Positions 43,915 through 52,024 of a stretch of 64,000 bases of DNA are shown here, piece after piece; position 1 is the stretch's first letter; each line of letters starts with the position of its first letter. The notes under the pieces are model-generated. The model was not told the origin of the DNA and did no database searches. It saw nothing but the letters and a program-made list of their open reading frames with translations. The stretch is from Polaribacter sp. (GTDB taxonomy: Bacteria; Bacteroidota; Bacteroidia; Flavobacteriales; Flavobacteriaceae): contig NZ_JAHEHX010000001.1 in assembly GCF_024639685.1 (NCBI RefSeq), positions 62,001 through 126,000 on the forward strand. Direction: 5' to 3'. A program made the position numbers and the translations under genes.

Positions 43915-44676
43915 CTATAATCCTCTTTCACTTTTAATTTGTTCGTATGCATTTTGTATACTCTGAAATTTATCTTTTGCTCCTCTTAAATGCTCTTCAC
44001 CTAAATCTTGCAGTTTATCTGGATGGTATTTTTTAACCATTCTTCTATACGCTGATTTAAGTTGAGAGTCTGTTGCAGATTTGGAAATTTCTAGTATTTT
44101 ATAAGCGTTGTCAGATGCATTATAAAACATGGCTTTAATAGATTGATAATCATTTTGATTGATATACAAATATCCTGCTATTTTACGAATTTCTTCTACT
44201 TCATTTTTGGTAACATACTCATCTGCTTTAGCTATACCAAATAAAAAGTGTAACAACTGTAAACGAGCAGAATGAGGCATATGCTCTCTTATTTGAATAC
44301 AAACCTGACGTGCAGAAACATCTTTCTTTACAATACCTTTAAACAATTTAAAGGCATTATTTGCACGTTGTTTACCGTACATATTTAAAAATTGTGCTCT
44401 TACAAAATCTAACTCACGTTGATCTATCTTTCCATCAGACTTTATAACTATAGAAGCCAGTACCAAAAGACTCATTTCAAAATCTCCTGATTGTGTATTA
44501 TTTTTTTTAATATAATTACGATCTGAACTTCTGTTATAATTAATTTGTTCTTGTTCAAATTCTTTAGTAGAAAAATTGGATACAAAACTCCCTAAAGCAA
44601 AACCAACAGCTGCACCTATTGGACCTCCTAATGTAAACCCTAAACCTGCTCCTAACCATTTAGAAAAACTACTCAT
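43915..44676 (-). CDS. TerB-like and DnaJ (J-domain) protein, DjlA-type
   Basis: A 253-residue cochaperone-like protein. Residues 1-35 form a glycine-rich membrane-inserting segment (GAGLGFTLGGPIGAAVGFAL). A TerB-like helical domain is at about 60-170 (VLASIVIKSDGKIDQRELDFV, FGIAKADEYVTKNEVEEI). The C-terminal J domain (about 190-253) has YHPDK, which should stimulate a DnaK ATPase. The layout matches DjlA. The 229 bases between it and ileS hold no gene that I can see. Confidence 0.87.
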   Translation of the reverse strand: MSSFSKWLGAGLGFTLGGPIGAAVGFALGSFVSNFSTKEFEQEQINYNRSSDRNYIKKNNTQSGDFEMSLLVLASIVIKSDGKIDQRELDFVRAQFLNMYGKQRANNAFKLFKGIVKKDVSARQVCIQIREHMPHSARLQLLHFLFGIAKADEYVTKNEVEEIRKIAGYLYINQNDYQSIKAMFYNASDNAYKILEISKSATDSQLKSAYRRMVKKYHPDKLQDLGEEHLRGAKDKFQSIQNAYEQIKSERGL

Positions 44677-44784
44677 GTTGTTTTAAATTTAGCTCCAAAT
44701 ATAAACAAACAAGAGGATTAATTAAGGATAAAGTACAACATCAATTTTATTGATTCATGCATTTATAGAAGAATATTATTGAAG

Positions 44785-44815
44785 TTGAATTTTGCTGTTA
44801 TAATGATTATATTTG
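44785..44815 (+). promoter_or_regulatory. Promoter of the bacilliredoxin gene
   Basis: TTG (44785-44787), 20 bases, and TATATTTG (44808-44815) match both Bacteroidota promoter elements, 19 bases before ATG 44834. Confidence 0.65.
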
Positions 44816-44833
44816 CAGTCTAAATAATTAATT

Positions 44834-45244
44834 ATGTATCCAGAAGAATTAGTAAAACCAATGCGTGACGAGTTAATTAACGCTGGTTTTAAAGCATTAT
44901 ATACCAGTGAAGATGTTGAAAACGCAATGTCTAAAGAAGGTACAACTTTAGTAATGGTAAACTCTGTATGTGGTTGTGCAGCAGGTACTGCAAGACCTGG
45001 AGCCATTGCTTCATTAGGCGCAGATAAAACACCAACTAATTTAACTACAGTTTTTGCAGGTGTAGAAAAAGAATCGACTCAAAAAGCAAGAGATTTTATG
45101 ATTCCTTTTCCTCCTTCATCTCCTGCAATTGCTTTGTTTAAAGATGGTAATTTAGTACACATGTTAGAGCGACACCATATTGAAGGCCGTTCTGCTCAAA
45201 TGATTGCACAAAATTTAGCTGCAGCTTACGAAGAGCACTGTTAA
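44834..45244 (+). CDS. BrxA/BrxB family bacilliredoxin
   Basis: A 136-residue thioredoxin-fold protein of the YphP/YqiW family, which removes bacillithiol from oxidised protein thiols in Firmicutes. The active site is C46-G-C48 in NSVCGCAAG, with GTARPGAIASLG and FMIPFPPSSPAIALFKDG following. Its presence suggests bacillithiol is used here. It has its own promoter and two tandem hairpins behind it. Confidence 0.92.
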   Translation: MYPEELVKPMRDELINAGFKALYTSEDVENAMSKEGTTLVMVNSVCGCAAGTARPGAIASLGADKTPTNLTTVFAGVEKESTQKARDFMIPFPPSSPAIALFKDGNLVHMLERHHIEGRSAQMIAQNLAAAYEEHC

Positions 45245-45255
45245 TCTTATTTTAA

Positions 45256-45312
45256 ATCCTTTTAAAAGGACTTTTTTTAAAATCCACTTTAAAAAAGTGG
45301 ATTTTGTTTTTT
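45256..45312 (+). terminator. Two tandem terminator-like hairpins
   Basis: The first is TCCTTTTAAAAGGA followed by CTTTTTTT. The second is AAAATCCACTT pairing with AAGTGGATTTT, followed by GTTTTTT. Both lie between the bacilliredoxin gene and the small membrane protein. Confidence 0.7.
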
Positions 45313-45327
45313 AAAAAATCACAAAAC

Positions 45328-45573
45328 ATGTCTTCACAATTTTCTTCATACTCAACAAAAGAATTAATTCAGAAATTAAAAAAACAAAAGAGAATTCTAA
45401 TTCTACAAGGAGTTTTAATTATCTTAATGATTGTCTTCGCTGTATTTTCTAGCTTAGAAAAAGGGATTTCCTTTCATAGCTTTTTACCACTATTTTTTTC
45501 ACCAATGTTTGTGGCTATTTATCTAGATGTAAGAAATATTAAGAAAACGCTGCAATCAAAAACAGAAAAATGA
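45328..45573 (+). CDS. Small two-helix membrane protein
   Basis: An 81-residue protein from ATG 45328 (MSSQFSSYSTKELIQKLKKQ); an upstream TTG is less likely because it overlaps the terminator. A basic coiled start is followed by two membrane segments (about 23-42, ILILQGVLIILMIVFAVFSS, and 48-66) and a basic tail. It overlaps the HD-domain gene by 4 bases (ATGA), so they are translationally coupled. No family recognised. Confidence 0.72.
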   Translation: MSSQFSSYSTKELIQKLKKQKRILILQGVLIILMIVFAVFSSLEKGISFHSFLPLFFSPMFVAIYLDVRNIKKTLQSKTEK

Positions 45574-46235
45574 ATACTGATAAAATAATTAAAAATACAA
45601 CAGAGTATGTAAAGCAAGAGTTAAAAAGTGCTGAAGGCGGGCATGATTGGTTTCATATTGAACGTGTTTTTAAAAATGCTTTATTTATAGCAAAAAAAGA
45701 AAAAGTAAATATTCTAGTTGTTTCTTTAGCGGCTCTTCTGCACGATATTGCCGATTCAAAATTTCATAAAGGTAACGAAGATATAGGCCCTAGAAAAGCA
45801 AACGATTTTTTAAGTAAACAAAATATTTTGAATGAAGATAAAGAACATATTATTCAAATTATAAAAAATATATCTTTTAAGAATAGCTTAGATGTAGGCT
45901 TACAAAAATTTAGCTCTAAAGAACTTGAAGTAGTTCAAGATGCAGACAGGTTAGATGCTATTGGTGCTATTGGTATTGCAAGATGCTTTAACTATGGAGG
46001 CTTTAAAAATAGAGCATTATATGACCCAGAAGTTCCACCTAATTTAAATATGACTAAAGAAGAATACAAAAATACTAATGCGCCAACCATTAATCATTTT
46101 TATGAAAAGTTATTGCTTTTAAAAGATAAAATGAATACTGATACAGGAAAAAAGATTGCTGAAAATAGACATGAGTATATGGAGGTTTTTTTAAAGCAAT
46201 TCTTCAGTGAGTGGAATGGTAAAATAAAACTCTAA
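45570..46235 (+). CDS. HD-domain phosphohydrolase
   Basis: A 221-residue metal-dependent phosphohydrolase of the YedJ/YpgQ type. Metal ligands are visible in EGGHDWFHIERV (His), ALLHDIAD (H58-D59) and VQDADRLDAIGAIG (Asp). The tail is FKNRALYDP. Relatives hydrolyse nucleotides, but the substrate here is not known. Its start overlaps the small membrane protein gene and its stop overlaps the convergent 61-residue gene by 4 bases. Confidence 0.92.
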   Translation: MNTDKIIKNTTEYVKQELKSAEGGHDWFHIERVFKNALFIAKKEKVNILVVSLAALLHDIADSKFHKGNEDIGPRKANDFLSKQNILNEDKEHIIQIIKNISFKNSLDVGLQKFSSKELEVVQDADRLDAIGAIGIARCFNYGGFKNRALYDPEVPPNLNMTKEEYKNTNAPTINHFYEKLLLLKDKMNTDTGKKIAENRHEYMEVFLKQFFSEWNGKIKL

Positions 46236-46417
46236 TTTTCTTCTACAACTTCTAGAGCCGTAATTTTATATTCTAAAATTTCTAACTCTTTACCAGAGTC
46301 TATAATTTGCTCTACAGTTAAACTATTATTCTCATTAATAAAAGCCCTAAGCTTCTTGCTTTTAAAAGTATAATACTCGAGTGCTTTTTCAATATTTTTT
46401 TCTGAAGACAAAGCCAT
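46232..46417 (-). CDS. Small hypothetical protein downstream of AraC regulator
   Basis: A 61-residue acidic protein (MALSSEKNIEKALEYYTFKS...ELEILEYKITALEVVEEN), predicted mostly helical, with no signal or membrane segment. It begins 3 bases after the AraC-family gene on the same strand, which supports co-transcription. It is not recognised as a named family. Confidence 0.6.
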   Translation of the reverse strand: MALSSEKNIEKALEYYTFKSKKLRAFINENNSLTVEQIIDSGKELEILEYKITALEVVEEN

Positions 46418-46420
46418 CTA

Positions 46421-47293
46421 TTATTGTATTAAATCTTTCATTTCACCTCTATATACCTTAGCGCTTTTACCTGCAAACTCTTTAAACAACTTGTTAAAGT
46501 GTGAAAAATTGTTAAAACCACACTCAAAACTAACATCAGTAATACTCATATTACTTTCTGCTAATAATTTTGTTGCATGTACCACTCTATATTCGTTTAC
46601 TAATTTTGTAAATGTTTTACCTGTGGTTTTTTTAAAATACCTACAAAAGGCAGGAACAGTCATACTCACTAAACCTGCAATTTCTTCTAAGCTTATGTGT
46701 TCTTTAAAATTTTTGTTTATGTGTTTATACACTACTTCAATCTTATCACTATCTTGGTGTGTGCTTTCAAATGCATAACCATTAGCATTTAAAAGTGTAT
46801 AATCGTCTGTTGTAGCTAAATCATTTAAGATCTCTATAAATGATGTAATTCTTTTGGCACCCTCTAACTCTACTAACTTTTCTATTTTAGCGCCAATTCT
46901 TTGCTTAATTTCAATATTAAATCGTATTCCTTTTTTAGCACGTTCAAAAAGTGCATCTATAGCAGCCATTTCTGGAATTTTGAAAAAATCTTTTCCCAAA
47001 AAATCTGGCAAAAACTGAATTAGTGTTTCAGAACCATTAGTTGTTAAACGATCTATATAACCAATATGAGGTAAATTAGAACCTATTAAAACCAATTGGC
47101 TGTTGTTAAAATAACTTAAATGATTTCCAATATGCCTTTTACCCTTTCCTTTATTTACATATACCAATTCTATCTCTGGATGAAAATGCCAAAAGGGAAT
47201 ATTGGTTTTTAAAAATTCTTTATGTTTTTTCACCAACAAAGAACTCCCAAAGTTTGGTGTAATTTTTTCTAACGTTGGTTTCTTTTGTATCAT
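46421..47293 (-). CDS. AraC family transcriptional regulator
   Basis: A 290-residue regulator with an N-terminal cupin-like sensing domain (about 25-110, NIPFWHFHPEIELVYVNKGKG) and a C-terminal double helix-turn-helix (about 190-285). The latter has ISLEEIAGLVSMTVPAFCRY and ITDVSFECGFNNFSHFNKLF, the classic AraC signature. ATG 47293 (MIQKKPTLEK) is chosen over one six codons upstream because a -7 box (47298-47305) overlaps the longer version. The cupin suggests a sugar-like ligand. Confidence 0.93.
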   Translation of the reverse strand: MIQKKPTLEKITPNFGSSLLVKKHKEFLKTNIPFWHFHPEIELVYVNKGKGKRHIGNHLSYFNNSQLVLIGSNLPHIGYIDRLTTNGSETLIQFLPDFLGKDFFKIPEMAAIDALFERAKKGIRFNIEIKQRIGAKIEKLVELEGAKRITSFIEILNDLATTDDYTLLNANGYAFESTHQDSDKIEVVYKHINKNFKEHISLEEIAGLVSMTVPAFCRYFKKTTGKTFTKLVNEYRVVHATKLLAESNMSITDVSFECGFNNFSHFNKLFKEFAGKSAKVYRGEMKDLIQ

Positions 47294-47297
47294 ACAA

Positions 47298-47305
47298 CAA
47301 AAATA
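47298..47305 (-). promoter_or_regulatory. -7 element of the AraC-family gene
   Basis: The complement reads TATTTTTG, matching TAnnTTTG, only 4 bases before the chosen ATG. The transcript would be leaderless or nearly so. The -33 element is not clear. Confidence 0.35.
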
Positions 47306-47446
47306 CAACACATAAGTAAAACTACCTATTTAAAATTATCAATATTATATACTATATTAACTTAAAATTAGATTAACATTTGTTTTTCTGATAATTTAGC
47401 AAACAAACTTGCCAATTCTGTTGTTTTTAAAACTGTATTTCACCTG

Positions 47447-47454
47447 TAAATTTG
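47447..47454 (+). promoter_or_regulatory. -7 element of the secreted protein gene
   Basis: TAAATTTG matches TAnnTTTG exactly, 41 bases before ATG 47496. A TTG at 47421 is 23 bases upstream. Confidence 0.5.
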
Positions 47455-47495
47455 CACAAAAATTAAAACAAAAAAATAAAATAAATTAACAAGTT

Positions 47496-48065
47496 ATGAA
47501 ATTATTTAAAACAAGAGTATTACTAGTAACATTAATGTTAGCTGCATTAACAAGCTTTGCAAACAATTCTGATTTGGGTGCTAAAAAAATTAAAATTGCA
47601 TTTACTGATGTTAAAAAAGGACATGAATTAACTATCAAAAATAACGAAGGAGTTATTTTACATAGTGAGGAAGTTGAAAGAAAAGGAGATTTAGTTAAAG
47701 TTTTTGATTTTTCTAAATTAGAAAATGGAAATTACACATTAGAATTAGAAAAAGATTTTGAAATTGTTATAAAGTCTGTTAAAATTAATAACGATACTAT
47801 TCTTTTTGACGAAACTTCTAAAAAAACAATTTTTAAACCAGTTGTAAGAACTAAAAATAATTTTTTAATGGTTAGTAAAGTTTCTTTTGACAAAAAACCT
47901 TTAGAAGTTACATTACTTTTTAATGATGAAGTAATTCTAACTGAAACAGTTATTTCTGAAGATCTTTTAAATAGAGTTTACAAATTAGATGAAAATCAAA
48001 AGGGAAATTATAAAGTAATTATAAGAAACAATGGTAGAACATATGTAAATCCATTTCAACTTTAA
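47496..48065 (+). CDS. Secreted hypothetical protein with two beta-sandwich repeats
   Basis: A 189-residue protein with a signal peptide (LLVTLMLAALTSFAN). Two similar beta-rich halves follow, about 25-100 (HELTIKNNEGVILHSEEVE, FDFSKLENGNYTLELE) and 105-189 (LEVTLLFNDEVILTETVISE, YKLDENQKGNYKVIIRNNG). Both resemble the small Ig-like/T9SS-sorting-type folds of flavobacterial secreted proteins. No catalytic motif is visible. It is a single gene ended by a strong terminator. Confidence 0.78.
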   Translation: MKLFKTRVLLVTLMLAALTSFANNSDLGAKKIKIAFTDVKKGHELTIKNNEGVILHSEEVERKGDLVKVFDFSKLENGNYTLELEKDFEIVIKSVKINNDTILFDETSKKTIFKPVVRTKNNFLMVSKVSFDKKPLEVTLLFNDEVILTETVISEDLLNRVYKLDENQKGNYKVIIRNNGRTYVNPFQL

Positions 48066-48075
48066 TTAAAACAAC

Positions 48076-48110
48076 TTAAAAAAACGAGCCAAAAGTGGCT
48101 CGTTTTTTTT
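48076..48110. terminator. Bidirectional intrinsic terminator
   Basis: AAAAACGAGCC and GGCTCGTTTTT pair perfectly around AAAAGT, with flanking A and T runs, between two convergent genes. Confidence 0.9.
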
Positions 48111-48112
48111 GC

Positions 48113-48895
48113 TTAATTATTCGGGAAATTTGGCTTTCTTTTTTCTAAAAAGGCAGTTGTGCCTTCTTTAAAATCTCTAGTTCCAAAACAGTTCCCAAAG
48201 GCTTCGATTTCTGTGTCGTAACCATTTATCCCTTCTGTATAATTGGCATTAATAGCTTTAATAGCCCCTGAAATAGCAACCAAAGAATTTCTCATAATTT
48301 TATGCGCTAGTTTATTGGCAAGTGGTACTAATTCTTCTTGAGTGGTTGCATAGTTTACCAAACCTAAAGCTAATGCTTCATCTGCAGCAATCATACTTGC
48401 TGTCATTACAAGCTCCATTGCTTTTCCTTTTCCTACTAACTGCGCTAATCTTTGTGTCCCCCCATAACCAGGAATTACACCAAGAGAAACCTCTGGTAAA
48501 CCCATTTTTGCATTGTTTGAAGCAATTCTAAAATGGCAAGCCATCGCCAATTCTAAACCACCTCCTAATGCAAAACCATTTATTGCTGCAATTACTGGTT
48601 TTGATAAATTTTCTACTAAATCAAATAACATTTCTTGACCTCTTCTTGCCAAAGCTCCTCCTTCTTCTTCAGAAAAATTAGCAAATTCAGAGATATCTGC
48701 ACCTGCTACAAATGCTTTTTCACCAGAACCTATTAAAATGATTACTTTAACTGCCTCATCATTCTCTAAATTTGTAAAGGCATTGCTAAGTTCTATAATT
48801 GTTTCTTTATTTAACGCATTTAACTTTTTTGGCCTATTTATGGTGATCTTTGCTAAAGCGTCATCTTTATTTACTAAAATATTATTGAAACTCAT
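48113..48895 (-). CDS. Enoyl-CoA hydratase/isomerase family protein
   Basis: A 260-residue crotonase-fold enzyme that most likely hydrates trans-2-enoyl-CoA. The oxyanion-hole motifs AFVAGADISEF and INGFALGGGLELAMACHFRIAS are present, with the catalytic Glu region LPEVSLGVIPGYGGTQRL intact and both glutamates in place. It is monocistronic or loosely linked to the kinase gene 31 bases upstream. Confidence 0.94.
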   Translation of the reverse strand: MSFNNILVNKDDALAKITINRPKKLNALNKETIIELSNAFTNLENDEAVKVIILIGSGEKAFVAGADISEFANFSEEEGGALARRGQEMLFDLVENLSKPVIAAINGFALGGGLELAMACHFRIASNNAKMGLPEVSLGVIPGYGGTQRLAQLVGKGKAMELVMTASMIAADEALALGLVNYATTQEELVPLANKLAHKIMRNSLVAISGAIKAINANYTEGINGYDTEIEAFGNCFGTRDFKEGTTAFLEKRKPNFPNN

Positions 48896-48926
48896 TTTAT
48901 ATCCTTTAATTTATAGTTTGATTATT

Positions 48927-50384
48927 TTATTCTTTTGGTAAAATTACGGTAAAAACTGTTCCTTCTCCTAAGACTGATTCAAAATAAATATTTCCATCAT
49001 AAGCTTCTATAATATTTTTAATCATTCCTAAACCAAGGCCCATTCCGCTTGTTTTAGTGGTAAACTTTGGTTCAAAAATTAGGTCTTCTACTTCTTTAGA
49101 AATTCCTTTACCATTATCCGATACTAAAATAGTTACCTTCTTTGCATCTGAAAAAACGTTAATATTTATACTAGGATTTTCTTCTAGTTCTGTGGCTTGA
49201 GTGGCGTTTTTTACCAAATTATTTACAATTCTAATAAGTTGAGTTTTATCTAAATTTGCATAAATTTCATCTTCGCTAGAATGGTAATTGATAAAATTCT
49301 CATTAAAAATATCTAGCGCTAATTTTACTACACTTACCACGTTAATACGTTCCTTTTTCTGTGAAGGCATTTTGGCAAAGTCTGAAAATGCAGAAGCAAT
49401 AGAACTCATTACATCAATTTGCTGAATAAGAGTCTGACTATATTCTGCTAGTTTTACTTTAATATTTTTATCCTCTGGATTAAATTTTCGTTCAAAGCTC
49501 TGCACAGAAAGCCTCATTGGTGTTAATGGATTTTTAATTTCATGAGCTACTTGTTTTGCCATTTCTCTCCATGCTTGTTCTCTCTCGCTTTTTGCTAACT
49601 TAGCTGCACTTTCCTCTAATTTGTCAATCATGTTATTATAAGCATCTACCAAAATTTCAATCTCGGAACTAGCTGAATCTAATATTATCTTTTCATTTCT
49701 CTCATTTAAACGTGTTTGCTGCATTCGTTCTGAAATAGTTTGTATAGATCTTGTAATATAACTCGATAAAAAATAGGCTAAAACAATAGCTATTAAAAAC
49801 ATTAATACATAAACAATACTTAATCTTTGTATAAATTCCTGTAGTTCTTTTTCAATCTCAGAATTATCTTGAGTGAACTGTAATTCTAATATTCCTATTC
49901 GTTTAAATTTTGGATCGTTTATATAAGTAAAAGAAGATTGATAACCAACACCTTCTTCTTCTCTTGTTTTTAAAATTTTATGATTAGAATTTTGGGACAA
50001 CTCATTTAAAGCCTCATAAGAAAGTGGTTTTGTTTTAATTGTTTCAAAGGCATTCGTTTTTGAGGAAGCCAATAAATTACCATGTAAATCAAAAATTGAA
50101 ATATTTAACTTATTAATAGATGATATTTCATAAATACGTTCTTGGAAAATCATTGCCAAGTTTTTAGTATTTATAGGGTAACTCGTTTTGTTGGTAAGCT
50201 CTAAGTTAATAGTTTCTATAGTTGTAGCCTCTTTTCTCTCAAAACGTTGAATGTTGTAATCTTTGGTTTGCTCATCGTATTGAATTACTGTAACCACTAA
50301 TATTAATATTGATGCCAAAAGCACCAAAAGTATCATAGATAAAAAGATACGAATTCTTAAAGAAGCATTTTTTAGTTTAAACAA
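48927..50384 (-). CDS. Sensor histidine kinase (HAMP, NtrY-like)
   Basis: A 485-residue membrane sensor. It has two membrane helices (about 10-32 and 188-210) enclosing a periplasmic domain of about 150 residues, then a HAMP linker (SYITRSIQTISERMQQTRL). The H-box is VAHEIKNPLTPMRLSVQSF (phospho-acceptor His), the N-box NNLVKNATQATEL, and the G-boxes SDNGKGISKEV and TSGMGLGLGMIKNIIEAYDG. No response regulator lies beside it in the window, so it is an orphan here. Confidence 0.94.
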   Translation of the reverse strand: MFKLKNASLRIRIFLSMILLVLLASILILVVTVIQYDEQTKDYNIQRFERKEATTIETINLELTNKTSYPINTKNLAMIFQERIYEISSINKLNISIFDLHGNLLASSKTNAFETIKTKPLSYEALNELSQNSNHKILKTREEEGVGYQSSFTYINDPKFKRIGILELQFTQDNSEIEKELQEFIQRLSIVYVLMFLIAIVLAYFLSSYITRSIQTISERMQQTRLNERNEKIILDSASSEIEILVDAYNNMIDKLEESAAKLAKSEREQAWREMAKQVAHEIKNPLTPMRLSVQSFERKFNPEDKNIKVKLAEYSQTLIQQIDVMSSIASAFSDFAKMPSQKKERINVVSVVKLALDIFNENFINYHSSEDEIYANLDKTQLIRIVNNLVKNATQATELEENPSININVFSDAKKVTILVSDNGKGISKEVEDLIFEPKFTTKTSGMGLGLGMIKNIIEAYDGNIYFESVLGEGTVFTVILPKE

Positions 50385-50628
50385 CTTTATTGTATTTTAA
50401 TTCATTTTATTATTCATAATTAGAAAATGGTTTACCTCATCATTTTTATCCAAATCAAATTTACTTTTATCAGAAAAACCTTTGTATTTTGATGTAATGT
50501 TATGCTCAACGTTTAAATTTCTATTATTATAATACAATGAACAAAAAGTGTTCCAAAAAATGAAAATATTGATTGCTCTTGTTCCATGCACTATAAATTT
50601 ACAAGTACAAGATATTATAAATATTCAA

Positions 50629-51960
50629 TTAGTCTTTTACTAAAGGTAAAAACAGTTGTCTAAATTTAATAATTAAGGGTAAACCTCTTGCCATAATCCA
50701 TAAAGTAAAAGCAATCCAAATTGCGACCAACTTTAGATTAAAATAGTCAAAAATCAATAAAGTGGGTATAAATACCAAACCTGTTGAGAATAACAAGACA
50801 TTTCTAAGGTATTTCATTTTTCCCATTCCTTTAAACATTCCATCAAAAATAAAGGTTATTGCACTTAAAGGCTGTGTTAAAAGTACAATCCAAAAAACAT
50901 GGTAAAATTGCTGTAATACTTCTGATTCTTTTGTAAATATTTCTCCAATTAAATCGTAAAATACAAATCCCAAGCTAGCAATTAAAACTCCTATTACCAA
51001 ACCGTATTTAAATAATTTTTCACTTAATAGTACTAAAGATTTGTAGTTTTTTGCTCCTAATAATTTTCCGGATAAAATATTACCTGCACTTGAGTATCCA
51101 TCTATCATAAAGGCACCTAAGAGCCATATATTAATACCAATAGTATAAGCAGCAATGTAGGCTGGACCGTAATTTGCTGCAAAAGCTGTTGCAAAATACA
51201 AGGCAGTATTTAATGCCAATGTTCTAATAAATAAATTAGCAATCATACCCAACAACTTTGGAATCTCTTGGTGAAATGGCAATGAGAACTGTAAAGATAT
51301 TTCAGTTTTTTTTACCAATAAAAAAACAGCAATTACAGCCATTGTAATTTGAGCAATTAAACTTGCATAAGCAGCACCTTCTATATGCATAGCTGGCAAG
51401 AAACCATTAATACCATAAACAAATATAAAATCTAAAACAATATTTAGTAACGCACCTACAATTGCAATTATCATAGGGTAAAATGTATTTTGCAATCCTC
51501 TAAAAATACCAAAAATTGAAAACACAAATAAAGAGAAAGGAAATCCAAAAATTCTTATTTTAAAATAACTAATACAATATTCTAAAACCTGACCTGAAGC
51601 ATTGTAAAATTGAAATATTTCTTTAGCAAAAGGATAACTTAAAAACAAAATACAAAGGCTACCAGAAATAACAATAACTATTGCTTGTATTGGTAATTTT
51701 TGTATTTCATTTGTTTTATTTGCACCAACATACTGAGAGATAATTGATGATATAGCACTTCGTATTTGCCCAAAAACCCAAATTAGCATAGAGATAAATG
51801 CACCTACAATACCCACTGCAGCTAAACTTTCTGTAGCATTTATGTCTATATTACCAATAATAGCAGTATCTGTAATTGACAAAAGTGGTTCTGCAATACC
51901 AGCAATTAAAGCAGGAATTGCTAACTTATTTATATTTTTTAACCTAATATCTGTGTTCAA
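50629..51960 (-). CDS. MATE family efflux transporter (DinF-like)
   Basis: A 443-residue inner-membrane antiporter with twelve hydrophobic helices. It starts NINKLAIPALIAGIAEPLLSITDTAIIG and includes SAISSIISQYVGANK and GAFMIDGYSSAGNILSGKLLGAKN, typical of the MATE/DinF group. Substrate unknown. The 244 bases after it (50385-50628) hold no convincing gene and probably the kinase promoter. Confidence 0.94.
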   Translation of the reverse strand: MNTDIRLKNINKLAIPALIAGIAEPLLSITDTAIIGNIDINATESLAAVGIVGAFISMLIWVFGQIRSAISSIISQYVGANKTNEIQKLPIQAIVIVISGSLCILFLSYPFAKEIFQFYNASGQVLEYCISYFKIRIFGFPFSLFVFSIFGIFRGLQNTFYPMIIAIVGALLNIVLDFIFVYGINGFLPAMHIEGAAYASLIAQITMAVIAVFLLVKKTEISLQFSLPFHQEIPKLLGMIANLFIRTLALNTALYFATAFAANYGPAYIAAYTIGINIWLLGAFMIDGYSSAGNILSGKLLGAKNYKSLVLLSEKLFKYGLVIGVLIASLGFVFYDLIGEIFTKESEVLQQFYHVFWIVLLTQPLSAITFIFDGMFKGMGKMKYLRNVLLFSTGLVFIPTLLIFDYFNLKLVAIWIAFTLWIMARGLPLIIKFRQLFLPLVKD

Positions 51961-52024
51961 AAAAAATCTTTTTACAAAGGTAATACTCTAAAAAAGAGGA
52001 GACCATTTACTTTTTATTTTAAAA

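Noticed and set aside
50397..50591. 64-residue minus-strand frame between the MATE gene and the kinase
   Set aside because: Composition looks like random AT-rich translation (MHGTRAINIFIFWNTFCSLY), no motif; the region more likely holds the kinase promoter.
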